Shown here one piece after another: positions 53,871-62,199 of a DNA stretch of 64,000 nt (within the stretch, counting starts at the first letter, position 1; each line of letters begins with the position of its first letter). The stretch is taken from contig JAJLPB010000004.1 of the NCBI GenBank assembly GCA_025548565.1, positions 1 to 64,000 on the forward strand, written 5' to 3'. This stretch comes from Rugamonas sp. A1-17 (GTDB lineage: Bacteria; Pseudomonadota; Gammaproteobacteria; Burkholderiales; Burkholderiaceae_D). The notes below the pieces were generated by a model that was not told the origin of the DNA, did no database searches, and saw only the letters and a list, made by a program, of their open reading frames with translations. The position numbers and the translations under genes were made by a program.

Positions 53871-54301
53871 AACGACTAGCCCTCGCCGCCATCGCGTTCT
53901 ATCGACGCCACCTGTCGCGGTTGAAGGGCTTTTCCTGCGCCTTCCGCGTCTACACCGGGCGGGATAGCTGCTCGGCCTACGGGCAGCGCGTCATCGCCAG
54001 GCATGGCCTGGTCCTCGGCCTGATACTCCTGAACCGGCGCATGAACGCCTGCGGCGAGAAGCATCGCCAACACCGACCGCCGGCGATGCGCGCCATGAGC
54101 GCACGCCACCGCGCACAGGCCGGCTTTTGCGACCTGTCCTGCGACCTGCCCGACCTGTCCTGCGCCGGCGACGCCTGCGATGTCGCCTCATGCGCGGGCG
54201 ACATCGCCAATTGCGACACGCGAGGTTGCGGCGACCGGTGGCGCGGCCGCAAGAACAAAGACCCGTATGTACGCGTCAATCCCACGCAAGGACTGGAGTA
54301 G
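53867..54301 (+). CDS. YidD-like protein with seven-cysteine tail
   Basis: This is a 144-aa protein. Residues 1-62 follow the YidD membrane-insertion factor pattern (MKRLALAAIAFYRRHLSRLKG, then GRDSCSAYG). Residues 88-121 hold seven cysteines (88, 92, 99, 104, 109, 116, 121) spaced by Asp/Ala-rich stretches, a tail absent from canonical YidD (about 70-85 aa). It starts inside the hydrolase stop (ATGA). The housekeeping yidD normally sits beside rnpA, so this is an accessory paralogue. The tail could bind metal or be modified. Confidence 0.72.
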   Translation: MKRLALAAIAFYRRHLSRLKGFSCAFRVYTGRDSCSAYGQRVIARHGLVLGLILLNRRMNACGEKHRQHRPPAMRAMSARHRAQAGFCDLSCDLPDLSCAGDACDVASCAGDIANCDTRGCGDRWRGRKNKDPYVRVNPTQGLE

Positions 54302-54302
54302 C

Positions 54303-54656
54303 TCAAGCCTTGACGATGATGGTGCCGGCCATTTCCTCATGGCCGCTGCCGCAGAAGTTATCGCATAAGAAGCCGAACTGCCCGGCGGTCTCCGGCTTGA
54401 GCTTCATCTGCACCGGCTTACCCATCACCAGGTCGGCGCGGATCTTGAGGTCCGGCACGCTGAAACCGTGCGGGAAGTCCAGCGCCGTCAGCTCCAGCAC
54501 CACCGCCTCGCCCTTCTTCAATTCGATCACGTTCGGCGCGAAGCGGAACTTGCGTGCTTCGATCTTGATCACGCGCTCCTTTGCCTTGGCCTGCACGGCG
54601 CCAATGGCCACCAGCGCCAACGGGGCGCACATCAGCAATCTACGTTTGGTCAACAT
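54303..54656 (-). CDS. Secreted cupredoxin with CuA-type motif
   Basis: The 117-aa product has a Sec-type signal peptide (cleavage near VQA-KA) and a cupredoxin domain. His63 (FPHGF), Cys98, Cys102, His106 and Met109 (CDNFCGSGHEEM) give the full ligand pattern of a dinuclear CuA centre, as in cytochrome oxidase subunit II and N2O reductase. A periplasmic electron-transfer or copper role is expected. It is six bases downstream of the metallophosphoesterase in one operon. Confidence 0.85.
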   Translation of the reverse strand: MLTKRRLLMCAPLALVAIGAVQAKAKERVIKIEARKFRFAPNVIELKKGEAVVLELTALDFPHGFSVPDLKIRADLVMGKPVQMKLKPETAGQFGFLCDNFCGSGHEEMAGTIIVKA

Positions 54657-54662
54657 AACGGT

Positions 54663-55544
54663 TCATCCTTTCATTGCGGGGAATTCGGTGATTTGGTAGG
54701 CCACCGGCTTGGCCTCCGCCTCCACTTCGCGGAAACCCAGGCCCTTGCCGGGCGCCGACGGATCCCACGGCAGCGGGGTGCGCTTGTCCTGCGAGCCGGG
54801 CGCCGGCAGCGGGAAGATCAGCGACTTTGCCGCGTGATGCGCGATGTGACCGCTCATGTGGTGGTTCTCCTGGTGGATATGGCCATAGAACACCGTGACG
54901 TTCGAATACGGCATCAGCAGCGCCATCGCCTGCTCGCCGTCGCGCGTGGCCCAGTCCCATTTCGGCGCCAGGTCGAACAAGGGCCGGTGCGTCAGCACGA
55001 CGATGCGCGCGTCCTTCGGCTGTTTGTCCAGGTCCGCCTTCAGCCACGCCAGCTGCGCCTCGCCGATGCGCGCGCCAGGATCGGACACGTTGTCGATGGC
55101 GATGAAGTGCACGCCCTTGTGGTCGAAGCTGTAATTCGAGGGGCCGAAAAACTCGTGGAAGGCCGCGCCGTTGTCGAGCGAGGCGTCATGTTCACCCGCC
55201 AGGAAATGCACGTCCTTGACCTTCAAGCCGCCGACGATCTGCTTGAACTCCGCCATGCGGCGGCGGCGTTCGGCCGCGTCGTCGGTGGTGTGGGTCAGGT
55301 CGCCGGTGAAAACGATGAAGTCCGGCGGCACCGCCAGCGCGTTGACGCTCTCCACCGCCTGCCGCAGCGTGTTCTGCGCCTCCGGATTGGCCGGTCCCTT
55401 GTAGCCCCAGTGCGAATCGGACAGCTGGACAAAGTAGAAGTCCTCATAGCCGGCGGCCGCCATCGCCCTGCCGTACAAGCCGGACATGAAGACGGCGCCG
55501 CCGCCCACTGCGCCCAGCCTTAAAAATCCTCTGCGATCGATCAT
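54663..55544 (-). CDS. Tat-exported metallophosphoesterase
   Basis: This 293-aa calcineurin-like phosphoesterase starts with a Tat signal (DRRGFLRLGAVGGGAVFM). Metal-binding motifs are present: QLSDSHWG, FTGDLTH, LAGEHD (in place of GNHD), LTHRPLF and YGHIHQEN. The substrate is unknown. The start is ATG 55544 with GGAG; the frame is open 14 codons further. It is divergent from the ECF sigma gene and carries the same promoter motif, so is likely under its control. Confidence 0.85.
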   Translation of the reverse strand: MIDRRGFLRLGAVGGGAVFMSGLYGRAMAAAGYEDFYFVQLSDSHWGYKGPANPEAQNTLRQAVESVNALAVPPDFIVFTGDLTHTTDDAAERRRRMAEFKQIVGGLKVKDVHFLAGEHDASLDNGAAFHEFFGPSNYSFDHKGVHFIAIDNVSDPGARIGEAQLAWLKADLDKQPKDARIVVLTHRPLFDLAPKWDWATRDGEQAMALLMPYSNVTVFYGHIHQENHHMSGHIAHHAAKSLIFPLPAPGSQDKRTPLPWDPSAPGKGLGFREVEAEAKPVAYQITEFPAMKG

Positions 55545-55620
55545 GATGAACTCCGTGGTGTAGTTGAAAAGCCGGCGCCGCGCCATGGCATAATCGGCGG
55601 GCGCCGGTCGTACCGGCTAA

Positions 55621-55697
55621 AACCCGAAGCCAGGCCCGGATATTCCCGATATTTTTTTTATTTCTGAACCGGGAATAAATCCGCACCGGACGGAGTC
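55621..55697. promoter_or_regulatory. Divergent ECF-type promoters
   Basis: On plus, GGGAATA (55671-55677) is 17 bases from GTC (55695-55697), 21 bases before the sigma gene ATG. On minus, GGGAATA (55647-55641) is 17 bases from GTT (55623-55621), 76 bases before the metallophosphoesterase ATG. Matching elements at the same spacing in both directions suggest that the ECF factor drives both operons. Confidence 0.55.
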
Positions 55698-55718
55698 TTC
55701 ATCCACTGGACCACTGCA

Positions 55719-56258
55719 ATGGATAAGTATTTGGGCGACGACGACAAAACCGCGCGGTTCGAGGCGATGGCTATGCCGCATCTGGACGCGGTCTACAACC
55801 TGGCCCGCTGGCTAACCCGCAACCAGCACGACGCCGACGATCTGGTGCAAAGCGCCTATCTGCGCGCCTTCCGCTTTGCCGACGGCTTTCGCGGTGGCGA
55901 CGTGCGCGCGTGGCTGCTGACCATCGTCCGCCACACCTACTACAGCACCCTGCGCGACGGCCAGGCGCAGCGCGGCGATGTGAGCTTCGACGAGGCGTTG
56001 CATGGTGACGAAGATGACAGCGCCGACCCGGCAGCCATCGCCGCCAGCCGCGACGCGAGCCGCACCGTCAACGCCGCGCTGGCTCAGCTGCCGCAGGCGT
56101 TTCGCGAGGTGCTGGTGTTGAAGGAGATGGACGATCTGTCGTACAAGCAGATCGCGGAGGTGACCGAAACGCCCATCGGCACGGTGATGTCGCGGCTGGC
56201 CCGCGCGCGCAAGCAGCTGCTGGCCTATCTGAAGCACGGAGAGCGGGATGGAATCTAA
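55719..56258 (+). CDS. ECF-family RNA polymerase sigma factor
   Basis: This 179-aa sigma factor has region 2 (about 15-85; HDADDLVQSAYLRAFRFADGF) and region 4 (about 115-170; LSYKQIAEVTETPIGTVMSRLARARKQL) only, as in ECF sigmas. It directs polymerase to stress or envelope genes, probably including the divergent metallophosphoesterase-cupredoxin operon and itself. It overlaps the anti-sigma gene by 11 bases. Confidence 0.92.
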   Translation: MDKYLGDDDKTARFEAMAMPHLDAVYNLARWLTRNQHDADDLVQSAYLRAFRFADGFRGGDVRAWLLTIVRHTYYSTLRDGQAQRGDVSFDEALHGDEDDSADPAAIAASRDASRTVNAALAQLPQAFREVLVLKEMDDLSYKQIAEVTETPIGTVMSRLARARKQLLAYLKHGERDGI

Positions 56259-57048
56259 GCACAGCCAGGAAAAGCTGTCGGCGTACCTGGATGCCGAACT
56301 GAGTGCGGCCGACCGCGCACAGGTGGAGGCGCATTTGTCCGGCTGCGGCGAGTGCGCCGAAGCGCTGGCGCAGCTGGAGGCGCTGCGCGGCCGCGTCGCC
56401 GCCGAGGCGCAGCGCCATGCCGCGCCGGAGTACCTGAAACACCGCATCCACGCCGCGCTGCGGGCCGAGCCTGCGGGCACGCCGGCACCGCGCACACCGC
56501 CGCGCACCTCGTCACGCGCGTGGCCATGGGCCTGGATCAACCTTGGCCTGGCGGGCGCGATGACGGCCGCCTTTGCCGTCACGCTGACGCTGTACCTGGG
56601 CCAACCGAGCGCGGACGAGCGCATCGAGCAGGAACTGGTCGCCAGCCATTTCCGCTCGCTGATGCCCGACCACCTGGCCGACGTGGCCTCGACCGACCAG
56701 CACACCGTCAAGCCCTGGTTCGCCGGCAAGCTGGATTACTCGCCGCCGGTGTACGACCTGGCCGCGCAAGGCTACGCTTTAATCGGCGGCCGTTTGGACT
56801 ATCTCCAGCAACGTCCTGTGGCGGCGCTGGCCTACCGCCACCGGCTGCACATCGTCAACCTGTACATCTGGCCGGACGCCAGCGGCCACGCCAGCACGCC
56901 GCAAGCGGGCATGCGTCAAGGCTTCCACCTGCTGCGCTGGACGCAGGATGGCATGCGGTACTCCGCCGTCTCGGACATCAATCCGCAGGACCTGGCGCAA
57001 TTCGCCGCGCTGCTGCGCCAGAAAGTGGCGCAAGCGGACGCACAGTAA
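56248..57048 (+). CDS. Membrane anti-sigma factor with zinc-finger motif
   Basis: This 266-aa protein has an N-terminal anti-sigma domain with the zinc motif H-x3-C-x2-C (HLSGCGEC, residues about 29-36), one membrane helix (about 91-114) and a periplasmic sensor domain of about 150 residues. It should hold the ECF factor inactive until a periplasmic signal arrives. Translational coupling with the sigma gene supports a one-to-one complex. Confidence 0.88.
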   Translation: MESKHSQEKLSAYLDAELSAADRAQVEAHLSGCGECAEALAQLEALRGRVAAEAQRHAAPEYLKHRIHAALRAEPAGTPAPRTPPRTSSRAWPWAWINLGLAGAMTAAFAVTLTLYLGQPSADERIEQELVASHFRSLMPDHLADVASTDQHTVKPWFAGKLDYSPPVYDLAAQGYALIGGRLDYLQQRPVAALAYRHRLHIVNLYIWPDASGHASTPQAGMRQGFHLLRWTQDGMRYSAVSDINPQDLAQFAALLRQKVAQADAQ

Positions 57049-57108
57049 AGGACACGACTTTTCGCTGCGTCATGGTATCGTGGCTTGTTTATTCAGCCAC
57101 ATTACAGC

Positions 57109-57849
57109 ATGAACAAGAAATTAATCGGATCCGTCGTCGCGCTGGCGACAGTCGTGGTGGTATTGGTAGTCAACCGCCGGCATGACAATACTCCCGCTCC
57201 GGCCCCACGGGTCGTAGCAGAGACGCCGGTGGGAGCCAAGGCATCGGCGGCACCGGCGGCACCGGCGGCATCGGCCCATGAAGAACAGGAAGACGCAGAA
57301 GGAGAAGCCCAAGTCACCAAATCGTTGAAGGGCAAGGACTTCAGCCTGCAGGTGACCGTCAACGGCAACGACTCCTTCCGCAACCTGGAAGTGAGCATGA
57401 GCGACGACCGGCAAATCCGCCTGGTACGCTCGCGGAAGGGAGAAATTAGCGAACTGTCCAACCTGATCTTTTCTCCCGCCGACAACTTTGAACTCAAGCG
57501 TTTCATCCCCGACGACGCGCGCGAACAGATTCTTTGTAAGGGCAGCCAGTTCCTGAGCCGTGGCGCAGGCAGCCTGGGTTCGTATTCACTCTATCGCATC
57601 GAAGACGACCATCTGCAGGAACTGGTCAGCCTACTTACCGAGCGCGAGGTCGAGGATGGCAACGGCTTTACGCCACAGAAGCTGCATGCCACCGTCGAGG
57701 AAACCACTCGCGACGGCCAGCCGGCCATCATTTACCGGGTCAAGGCGGACAAACATCGGGAGCGCATCATCGTCTTCCGCTGGAACGGCAAGATCTTTGA
57801 GGACGCCAGCGGGCAGTACGACAAAATCATAGCGGAATATATCCCCTGA
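57109..57849 (+). CDS. Hypothetical membrane-anchored protein (246 aa)
   Basis: An N-terminal hydrophobic helix (LIGSVVALATVVVVLVV) follows a short basic start, then comes an Ala/Pro linker (about 25-60) and a soluble domain with alternating strands. I do not recognise the domain. The start is MNKKLIGS at 57109. It lies two bases before the second YidD-like gene and is probably co-transcribed with it. Confidence 0.7.
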   Translation: MNKKLIGSVVALATVVVVLVVNRRHDNTPAPAPRVVAETPVGAKASAAPAAPAASAHEEQEDAEGEAQVTKSLKGKDFSLQVTVNGNDSFRNLEVSMSDDRQIRLVRSRKGEISELSNLIFSPADNFELKRFIPDDAREQILCKGSQFLSRGAGSLGSYSLYRIEDDHLQELVSLLTEREVEDGNGFTPQKLHATVEETTRDGQPAIIYRVKADKHRERIIVFRWNGKIFEDASGQYDKIIAEYIP

Positions 57850-57851
57850 CG

Positions 57852-58343
57852 ATGAAACGCCTCGCCCTCGCCGCCATCGCGGCCTATCAACGCTACCTGT
57901 CGCCGCTGAAGGGTTTTAGCTGCGCCTTCCGCGTGCACACAGGCCGGGACAGCTGCTCGCAGTACGGCAAGCGCGCCATCGCCCGCCATGGCGTGGCGGC
58001 GGGCCTGCTGCTGTTGAAGCGGCGCATGGAGGATTGCGGCGGCCTGCACCACCACCATCAACCCGTCCAGCGCCCGGAGCTGAGCGCGCGCCACCGCCTG
58101 CAGGCCGGCTTTTGCAGCTGGGGCGAAGTCTTCGAATTCGGCTGCGACTTCTTCACCGATTGGGCGCGCGACGCGCGCTGCTGCTCGTGGCGCTACAACA
58201 CCTCGCCCACAGAGGACGACGACAACTACCCCGGCAACGCGCCCCGCCGCGCGCGCCGCAAGAAATCGGCCACGCCGAAAAAGCCCAAATTGAACGATAA
58301 TGTCGGCTCCGCACCTTCAGCACCGGATAGCACCGACAAATGA
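57852..58343 (+). CDS. Second YidD-like protein with extended tail
   Basis: This 163-aa paralogue of the protein at 53867 has a nearly identical YidD-like core (MKRLALAAIAAYQRYLSPLKG, GRDSCSQYG). The shared LQAGFC segment follows and then a different tail with four cysteines (GFCSWG, FGCDFF, ARCCSW) and a basic, proline-rich C-terminus. It is flanked by the membrane-anchored hypothetical and by folA, which it overlaps by four bases. Function beyond YidD similarity is unknown. Confidence 0.72.
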   Translation: MKRLALAAIAAYQRYLSPLKGFSCAFRVHTGRDSCSQYGKRAIARHGVAAGLLLLKRRMEDCGGLHHHHQPVQRPELSARHRLQAGFCSWGEVFEFGCDFFTDWARDARCCSWRYNTSPTEDDDNYPGNAPRRARRKKSATPKKPKLNDNVGSAPSAPDSTDK

Positions 58344-58831
58344 GCACACTGACCATCATCGTCGCCATGGACGCCCAGCGCGGCATCGGCATCAACAACA
58401 CCCTGCCGTGGAAGCTGCCGGAAGACCTGGCGCATTTCAAGCGCGTGACCACCGGCCACGCCATCATCATGGGCCGCAAGACCTTCGACTCCATCGGCCG
58501 CCCGCTGCCCAACCGCCGCAACATCGTCATCACCCGCAACGCGGACTGGCGGCATGACGGCGTGGAAGCGGTCAACTCGGTCGAGGCGGCGCTGGCCTTG
58601 CTGGACGGCGCGCCCGGCTTCGTCATCGGCGGCGCCGAGATCTACAGACAGTCGATGCAGCTGGCCGACCAGTTGATAATCACCGAGATCGCCCGCACCT
58701 TCGAATGCGACGCCTTCTTCCCCGCGCTGGAAGCCGGCGCCTGGGAAGAAGTCGCCCGCGAACAGCACGCATCGGCCACGGCCGATTTGCAGTACGCTTT
58801 TGTTACACTGCGCCGCAAGGCGGCAGTTTGA
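58340..58831 (+). CDS. folA: Dihydrofolate reductase
   Basis: This 163-aa enzyme reduces dihydrofolate to tetrahydrofolate with NADPH. IVAMDAQRGIGINNTLPWKLPEDL carries the active site (the acidic residue follows Pro in LPEDL), and GRKTFDSIGRPLPNRRNIVIT and GGAEIYRQ bind NADPH. Length is typical. It overlaps the YidD-like gene, and thyA is 11 kb upstream rather than adjacent as in many bacteria. Confidence 0.95.
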   Translation: MSTLTIIVAMDAQRGIGINNTLPWKLPEDLAHFKRVTTGHAIIMGRKTFDSIGRPLPNRRNIVITRNADWRHDGVEAVNSVEAALALLDGAPGFVIGGAEIYRQSMQLADQLIITEIARTFECDAFFPALEAGAWEEVAREQHASATADLQYAFVTLRRKAAV

Positions 58832-58860
58832 TCATCAACCCCATCAAGGAATAAAAGAAC

Positions 58861-59481
58861 ATGTCAGGCGACGGTTTTCACGTACACGGACCGCACGATC
58901 ACGCGGTCGAACACGCAGCCCACGGCAGCGATGGCTTTTCGAACAATATTGCCGTCATGACGGCGATCCTGGCCACGGTGGGCGCCGCCTTCGGCTACCT
59001 GGGCGGCGCCACGCAGAACGACGCGGCCCTGTTCAAGAACAACGCGGCCATCGACAAGACCCAGGCCGCCAACAGCTGGAACTACTACCAGGCCAAGTCC
59101 AGCAAGCAGAACCTGGCCGAGCTGGCCATGTCGCTGCCGGGCATCGATCCGAAAAAGTACGAGGCCGACATGGCCCGCTACAAGTCGGAAAAGGAAGACA
59201 TCAAGAAGGAAGCCGAAAAGTGGGAGGAATCCTCTAAAGAGTGGAACCACAAGTCGGACGAGGCCATGCACGAGCACCACCAGTGGGCGCTGGCCACCAC
59301 CGCCGAGCAGATCGCCATCTCGCTGGCCGCCATCACCCTGCTGACCCGCAAGAAATGGATGATGGGCCTGGCCTACGGCGTGGCCGGGGTCGGCATCGCG
59401 CTGGGCGCGTTTGCCTGGTTCCACGTCGATCCGGTCGGCCAGATGCTGGCCAAACTGGGCGGCGGCGCGGCCGGACACTGA
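58861..59481 (+). CDS. DUF4337 membrane protein
   Basis: The 206-aa product has a histidine-rich N-terminus (HVHGPHDHAVEHAAHG), a first membrane helix (about 28-48), a long charged coiled-coil region (about 60-140) and two C-terminal helices (about 145-195). This is the DUF4337 pattern. Function unknown. It is separated from folA by 29 bases. Confidence 0.85.
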   Translation: MSGDGFHVHGPHDHAVEHAAHGSDGFSNNIAVMTAILATVGAAFGYLGGATQNDAALFKNNAAIDKTQAANSWNYYQAKSSKQNLAELAMSLPGIDPKKYEADMARYKSEKEDIKKEAEKWEESSKEWNHKSDEAMHEHHQWALATTAEQIAISLAAITLLTRKKWMMGLAYGVAGVGIALGAFAWFHVDPVGQMLAKLGGGAAGH

Positions 59482-59633
59482 GGTAGTCAAGCCGGTGTAA
59501 TACCGTCGTCATAGTATTGCGGCAATCTTGTCTGGATTTTTGCAATATTTTTTTCCCGCAGCGGCCCCATTTCTGCGAGAATCCCGTTCTTATTTTTTTT
59601 CTGCGGCTGCCCGGCAGGCGGTCGCGCCCTAGT

Positions 59634-59671
59634 CCGCCCCTCCACACAAGTCAGGGGCGGCTTGCTTTTTT
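59634..59671 (+). promoter_or_regulatory. Terminator-like hairpin in the decarboxylase leader
   Basis: A perfect 8-bp stem (CCGCCCCT 59634-59641 with AGGGGCGG 59653-59660) is followed by CTTGC and a run of T ending at 59671. The Shine-Dalgarno GGAGA follows at once. It could be the terminator of the upstream gene or a transcription attenuator of the decarboxylase gene. The rest of the 59482-59633 gap is T-rich without a clear gene. Confidence 0.5.
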
Positions 59672-59681
59672 GGAGACATGC

Positions 59682-61934
59682 ATGAAATTTCGTTTCCCCA
59701 TCGTCATTATCGACGAGGATTTCCGTTCCGAGAACACGTCCGGCCTGGGCATTCGCGCCCTGGCCGACGCCATGGAAAAAGAAGGCATGGAAGTGGTGGG
59801 CGTGACCAGCTACGGCGACCTGTCCCAGTTCGCCCAGCAGCAATCGCGCGCGTCGGCCTTCGTGCTGTCGATCGACGATGAGGAATTCGGCGGCGGCTCG
59901 GTCGAGGAGACCGACACCGCGCTGAAGTCGCTGCGCGCCTTCGTCGAGGAGATCCGCTACAAGAACGCCGACATCCCGATCTACCTGTACGGCGAAACCC
60001 GCACCTCGCGCCACATCCCCAACGACATCCTGCGCGAGCTGCACGGCTTCATCCACATGTTCGAGGACACGCCGGAGTTCGTGGCGCGCCACATCATCCG
60101 CGAAGCCAAGTCCTACCTGGACGGCCTGTCGCCGCCGTTCTTCCGCGCGCTGGTCCACTACGCCAACGACGGTTCGTACTCGTGGCACTGCCCCGGCCAC
60201 TCGGGCGGCGTGGCCTTCCTGAAGTCGCCGATCGGCCAGATGTTCCACCAGTTCTTCGGCGAGAACATGCTGCGCGCCGACGTCTGCAACGCGGTCGAGG
60301 AGCTGGGCCAGCTGCTGGACCACACCGGCCCGGTGGCCGCGTCCGAGCGCAACGCCGCCCGCATCTTCAACGCCGACCACTGCTACTTCGTCACCAACGG
60401 CACCTCGACCTCGAACAAGATGGTCTGGCACTCGACCGTGGCGCCGGGCGACATCGTCGTGGTCGACCGCAACTGCCACAAGTCCATCCTGCACTCGATC
60501 ATCATGTGCGGCGCGATCCCGGTGTTCCTGATGCCGACCCGTAACCACCTGGGCATCATCGGTCCGATTCCGCTGGAAGAGTTCACGATGGAGAGCATCC
60601 AGCGCAAGATCGAGGCCAATCCGTTCGCGCGCGAAGCCAAGAACAAGAAGCCGCGCATCCTGACCATCACCCAGTCGACCTACGACGGCGTGGTCTACAA
60701 CGTGGAAACGCTGCGCGAGATGCTGGACGGCCAGATCGACACCCTGCACTTCGACGAAGCCTGGCTGCCGCACGCCACCTTCCACGACTTCTACAAGAAC
60801 ATGCACGCGATCGGCAAGGACCGTCCGCGCGCCAAGGAGTCGATGATCTTCTCGACCCAGTCCACCCACAAGCTGCTGGCCGGCCTGTCGCAGGCCTCGC
60901 AGGTGCTGGTGCGCGAATCGGAATCGGTCAAGTTGGACCGCGACGCCTTCAACGAGGCCTACCTGATGCACACCTCGACCTCGCCGCAGTACTCGATCAT
61001 CGCCTCGTGCGACGTGGCAGCGGCCATGATGGAAGCGCCGGGCGGCACCGCGCTGGTGGAAGAGTCCATCCTCGAAGCGCTGGACTTCCGCCGCGCGATG
61101 AAGAAGATCGACCAGGAATGGGGCAAGGACTGGTGGTTCCAGGTGTGGGGCCCGCAGGAATTCGCCGAGGAAGGCATCGGTTCGCAGGAAGACTGGATCA
61201 TCAAGGCCGAGGACGACTGGCACGGCTTCGGCAAGCTGGCGCCGAACTTCAACATGCTGGACCCGATCAAGGCCACCATCGTCAACCCGGGCCTGTCGCT
61301 GGACGGCCAGTTCGCCGAGACCGGCATTCCGGCGTCCATCGTCACCAAGTACCTGGCCGAGCACGGCGTGATCATCGAGAAGTGCGGCCTGTACTCGTTC
61401 TTCATCATGTTCACCATCGGCATCACCAAGGGCCGCTGGAACACGCTGCTGACCGCGCTGCAACAGTTCAAGGACGACTACGACAAGAATCAGCCGATGT
61501 GGCGCATCCTGCCGGAGTTCGCGGCCGCCAACCCGACCTATGAGAAAATGGGCCTGCGCGACCTGTGCCAGCAGATCCATGACTTCTACAAGGCCTACGA
61601 CGTGGCGCGCCTGACCACCGAGATGTACCTGTCGGACATGATCCCGGCCATGAAGCCGTCGGACGCGTTCGCCAAGATGGCGCACCGCGAGATCGAGCGC
61701 GTCGCCATCGACGAGCTGGAAGGCCGCATCACCTCCATCCTGCTGACGCCGTATCCACCAGGCATTCCGCTGCTGATCCCGGGCGAGCGCTTCAACAAGA
61801 CCATCGTCGACTACCTGCGCTTCGCGCGCGACTTCAACGAACGCTTCCCCGGCTTCGAGACCGATGTGCACGGCCTGGTCAAGCGCGAAGTGGACGGCAA
61901 GCGCGGCTACTTCGTCGATTGCGTCAAGCAATAA
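59682..61934 (+). CDS. Arginine/lysine/ornithine decarboxylase
   Basis: This 750-aa fold-type I PLP decarboxylase of the inducible lysine/arginine/ornithine family has an N-terminal receiver-like wing domain (1-about 130), PLP domain with CPGHSGG, HFDEAWLPH and PLP lysine K397 in STHKLLAG, and a C-terminal domain (TPYPPGIPLLIPGE). The exact amino acid cannot be read from the sequence. It would make polyamines or consume protons in acid. The start is ATG 59682 with GGAGA; the frame is open 55 codons upstream through the leader. Confidence 0.92.
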   Translation: MKFRFPIVIIDEDFRSENTSGLGIRALADAMEKEGMEVVGVTSYGDLSQFAQQQSRASAFVLSIDDEEFGGGSVEETDTALKSLRAFVEEIRYKNADIPIYLYGETRTSRHIPNDILRELHGFIHMFEDTPEFVARHIIREAKSYLDGLSPPFFRALVHYANDGSYSWHCPGHSGGVAFLKSPIGQMFHQFFGENMLRADVCNAVEELGQLLDHTGPVAASERNAARIFNADHCYFVTNGTSTSNKMVWHSTVAPGDIVVVDRNCHKSILHSIIMCGAIPVFLMPTRNHLGIIGPIPLEEFTMESIQRKIEANPFAREAKNKKPRILTITQSTYDGVVYNVETLREMLDGQIDTLHFDEAWLPHATFHDFYKNMHAIGKDRPRAKESMIFSTQSTHKLLAGLSQASQVLVRESESVKLDRDAFNEAYLMHTSTSPQYSIIASCDVAAAMMEAPGGTALVEESILEALDFRRAMKKIDQEWGKDWWFQVWGPQEFAEEGIGSQEDWIIKAEDDWHGFGKLAPNFNMLDPIKATIVNPGLSLDGQFAETGIPASIVTKYLAEHGVIIEKCGLYSFFIMFTIGITKGRWNTLLTALQQFKDDYDKNQPMWRILPEFAAANPTYEKMGLRDLCQQIHDFYKAYDVARLTTEMYLSDMIPAMKPSDAFAKMAHREIERVAIDELEGRITSILLTPYPPGIPLLIPGERFNKTIVDYLRFARDFNERFPGFETDVHGLVKREVDGKRGYFVDCVKQ

Positions 61935-61955
61935 CAGCTGCCGCACAGTCAAAAC

Positions 61956-61990
61956 AACCGCCGCTCCTGAGCGCATTCAGGCCGGCGGTT
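61956..61990 (+). terminator. Intrinsic terminator of the decarboxylase gene
   Basis: A GC-rich hairpin (AACCGCCG with CGGCGGTT, inner stem CCTGA/TCAGG with a small internal loop) runs into seven T, 20 bases after the stop codon. The following 62000-62199 is AT-rich and holds only the leader of the next gene. Confidence 0.8.
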
Positions 61991-62199
61991 TTTTTACGCC
62001 CGGAATTACTTAATTATCAAAAAACATACGTTTCCGCATGGAATAAATATTTTTATGTCGGTAAGTTCTTTTAATTTCACCCCTACTCCGCTCTAAATCA
62101 ACTAAATATTCGATATTGCCGCGCGGAATTGAAATCAGTTTCCTCTTGAAAGTCGGACTCTTCTACAATCCCGGCTTTGAAATTCCAGAAGGCAAGGGT

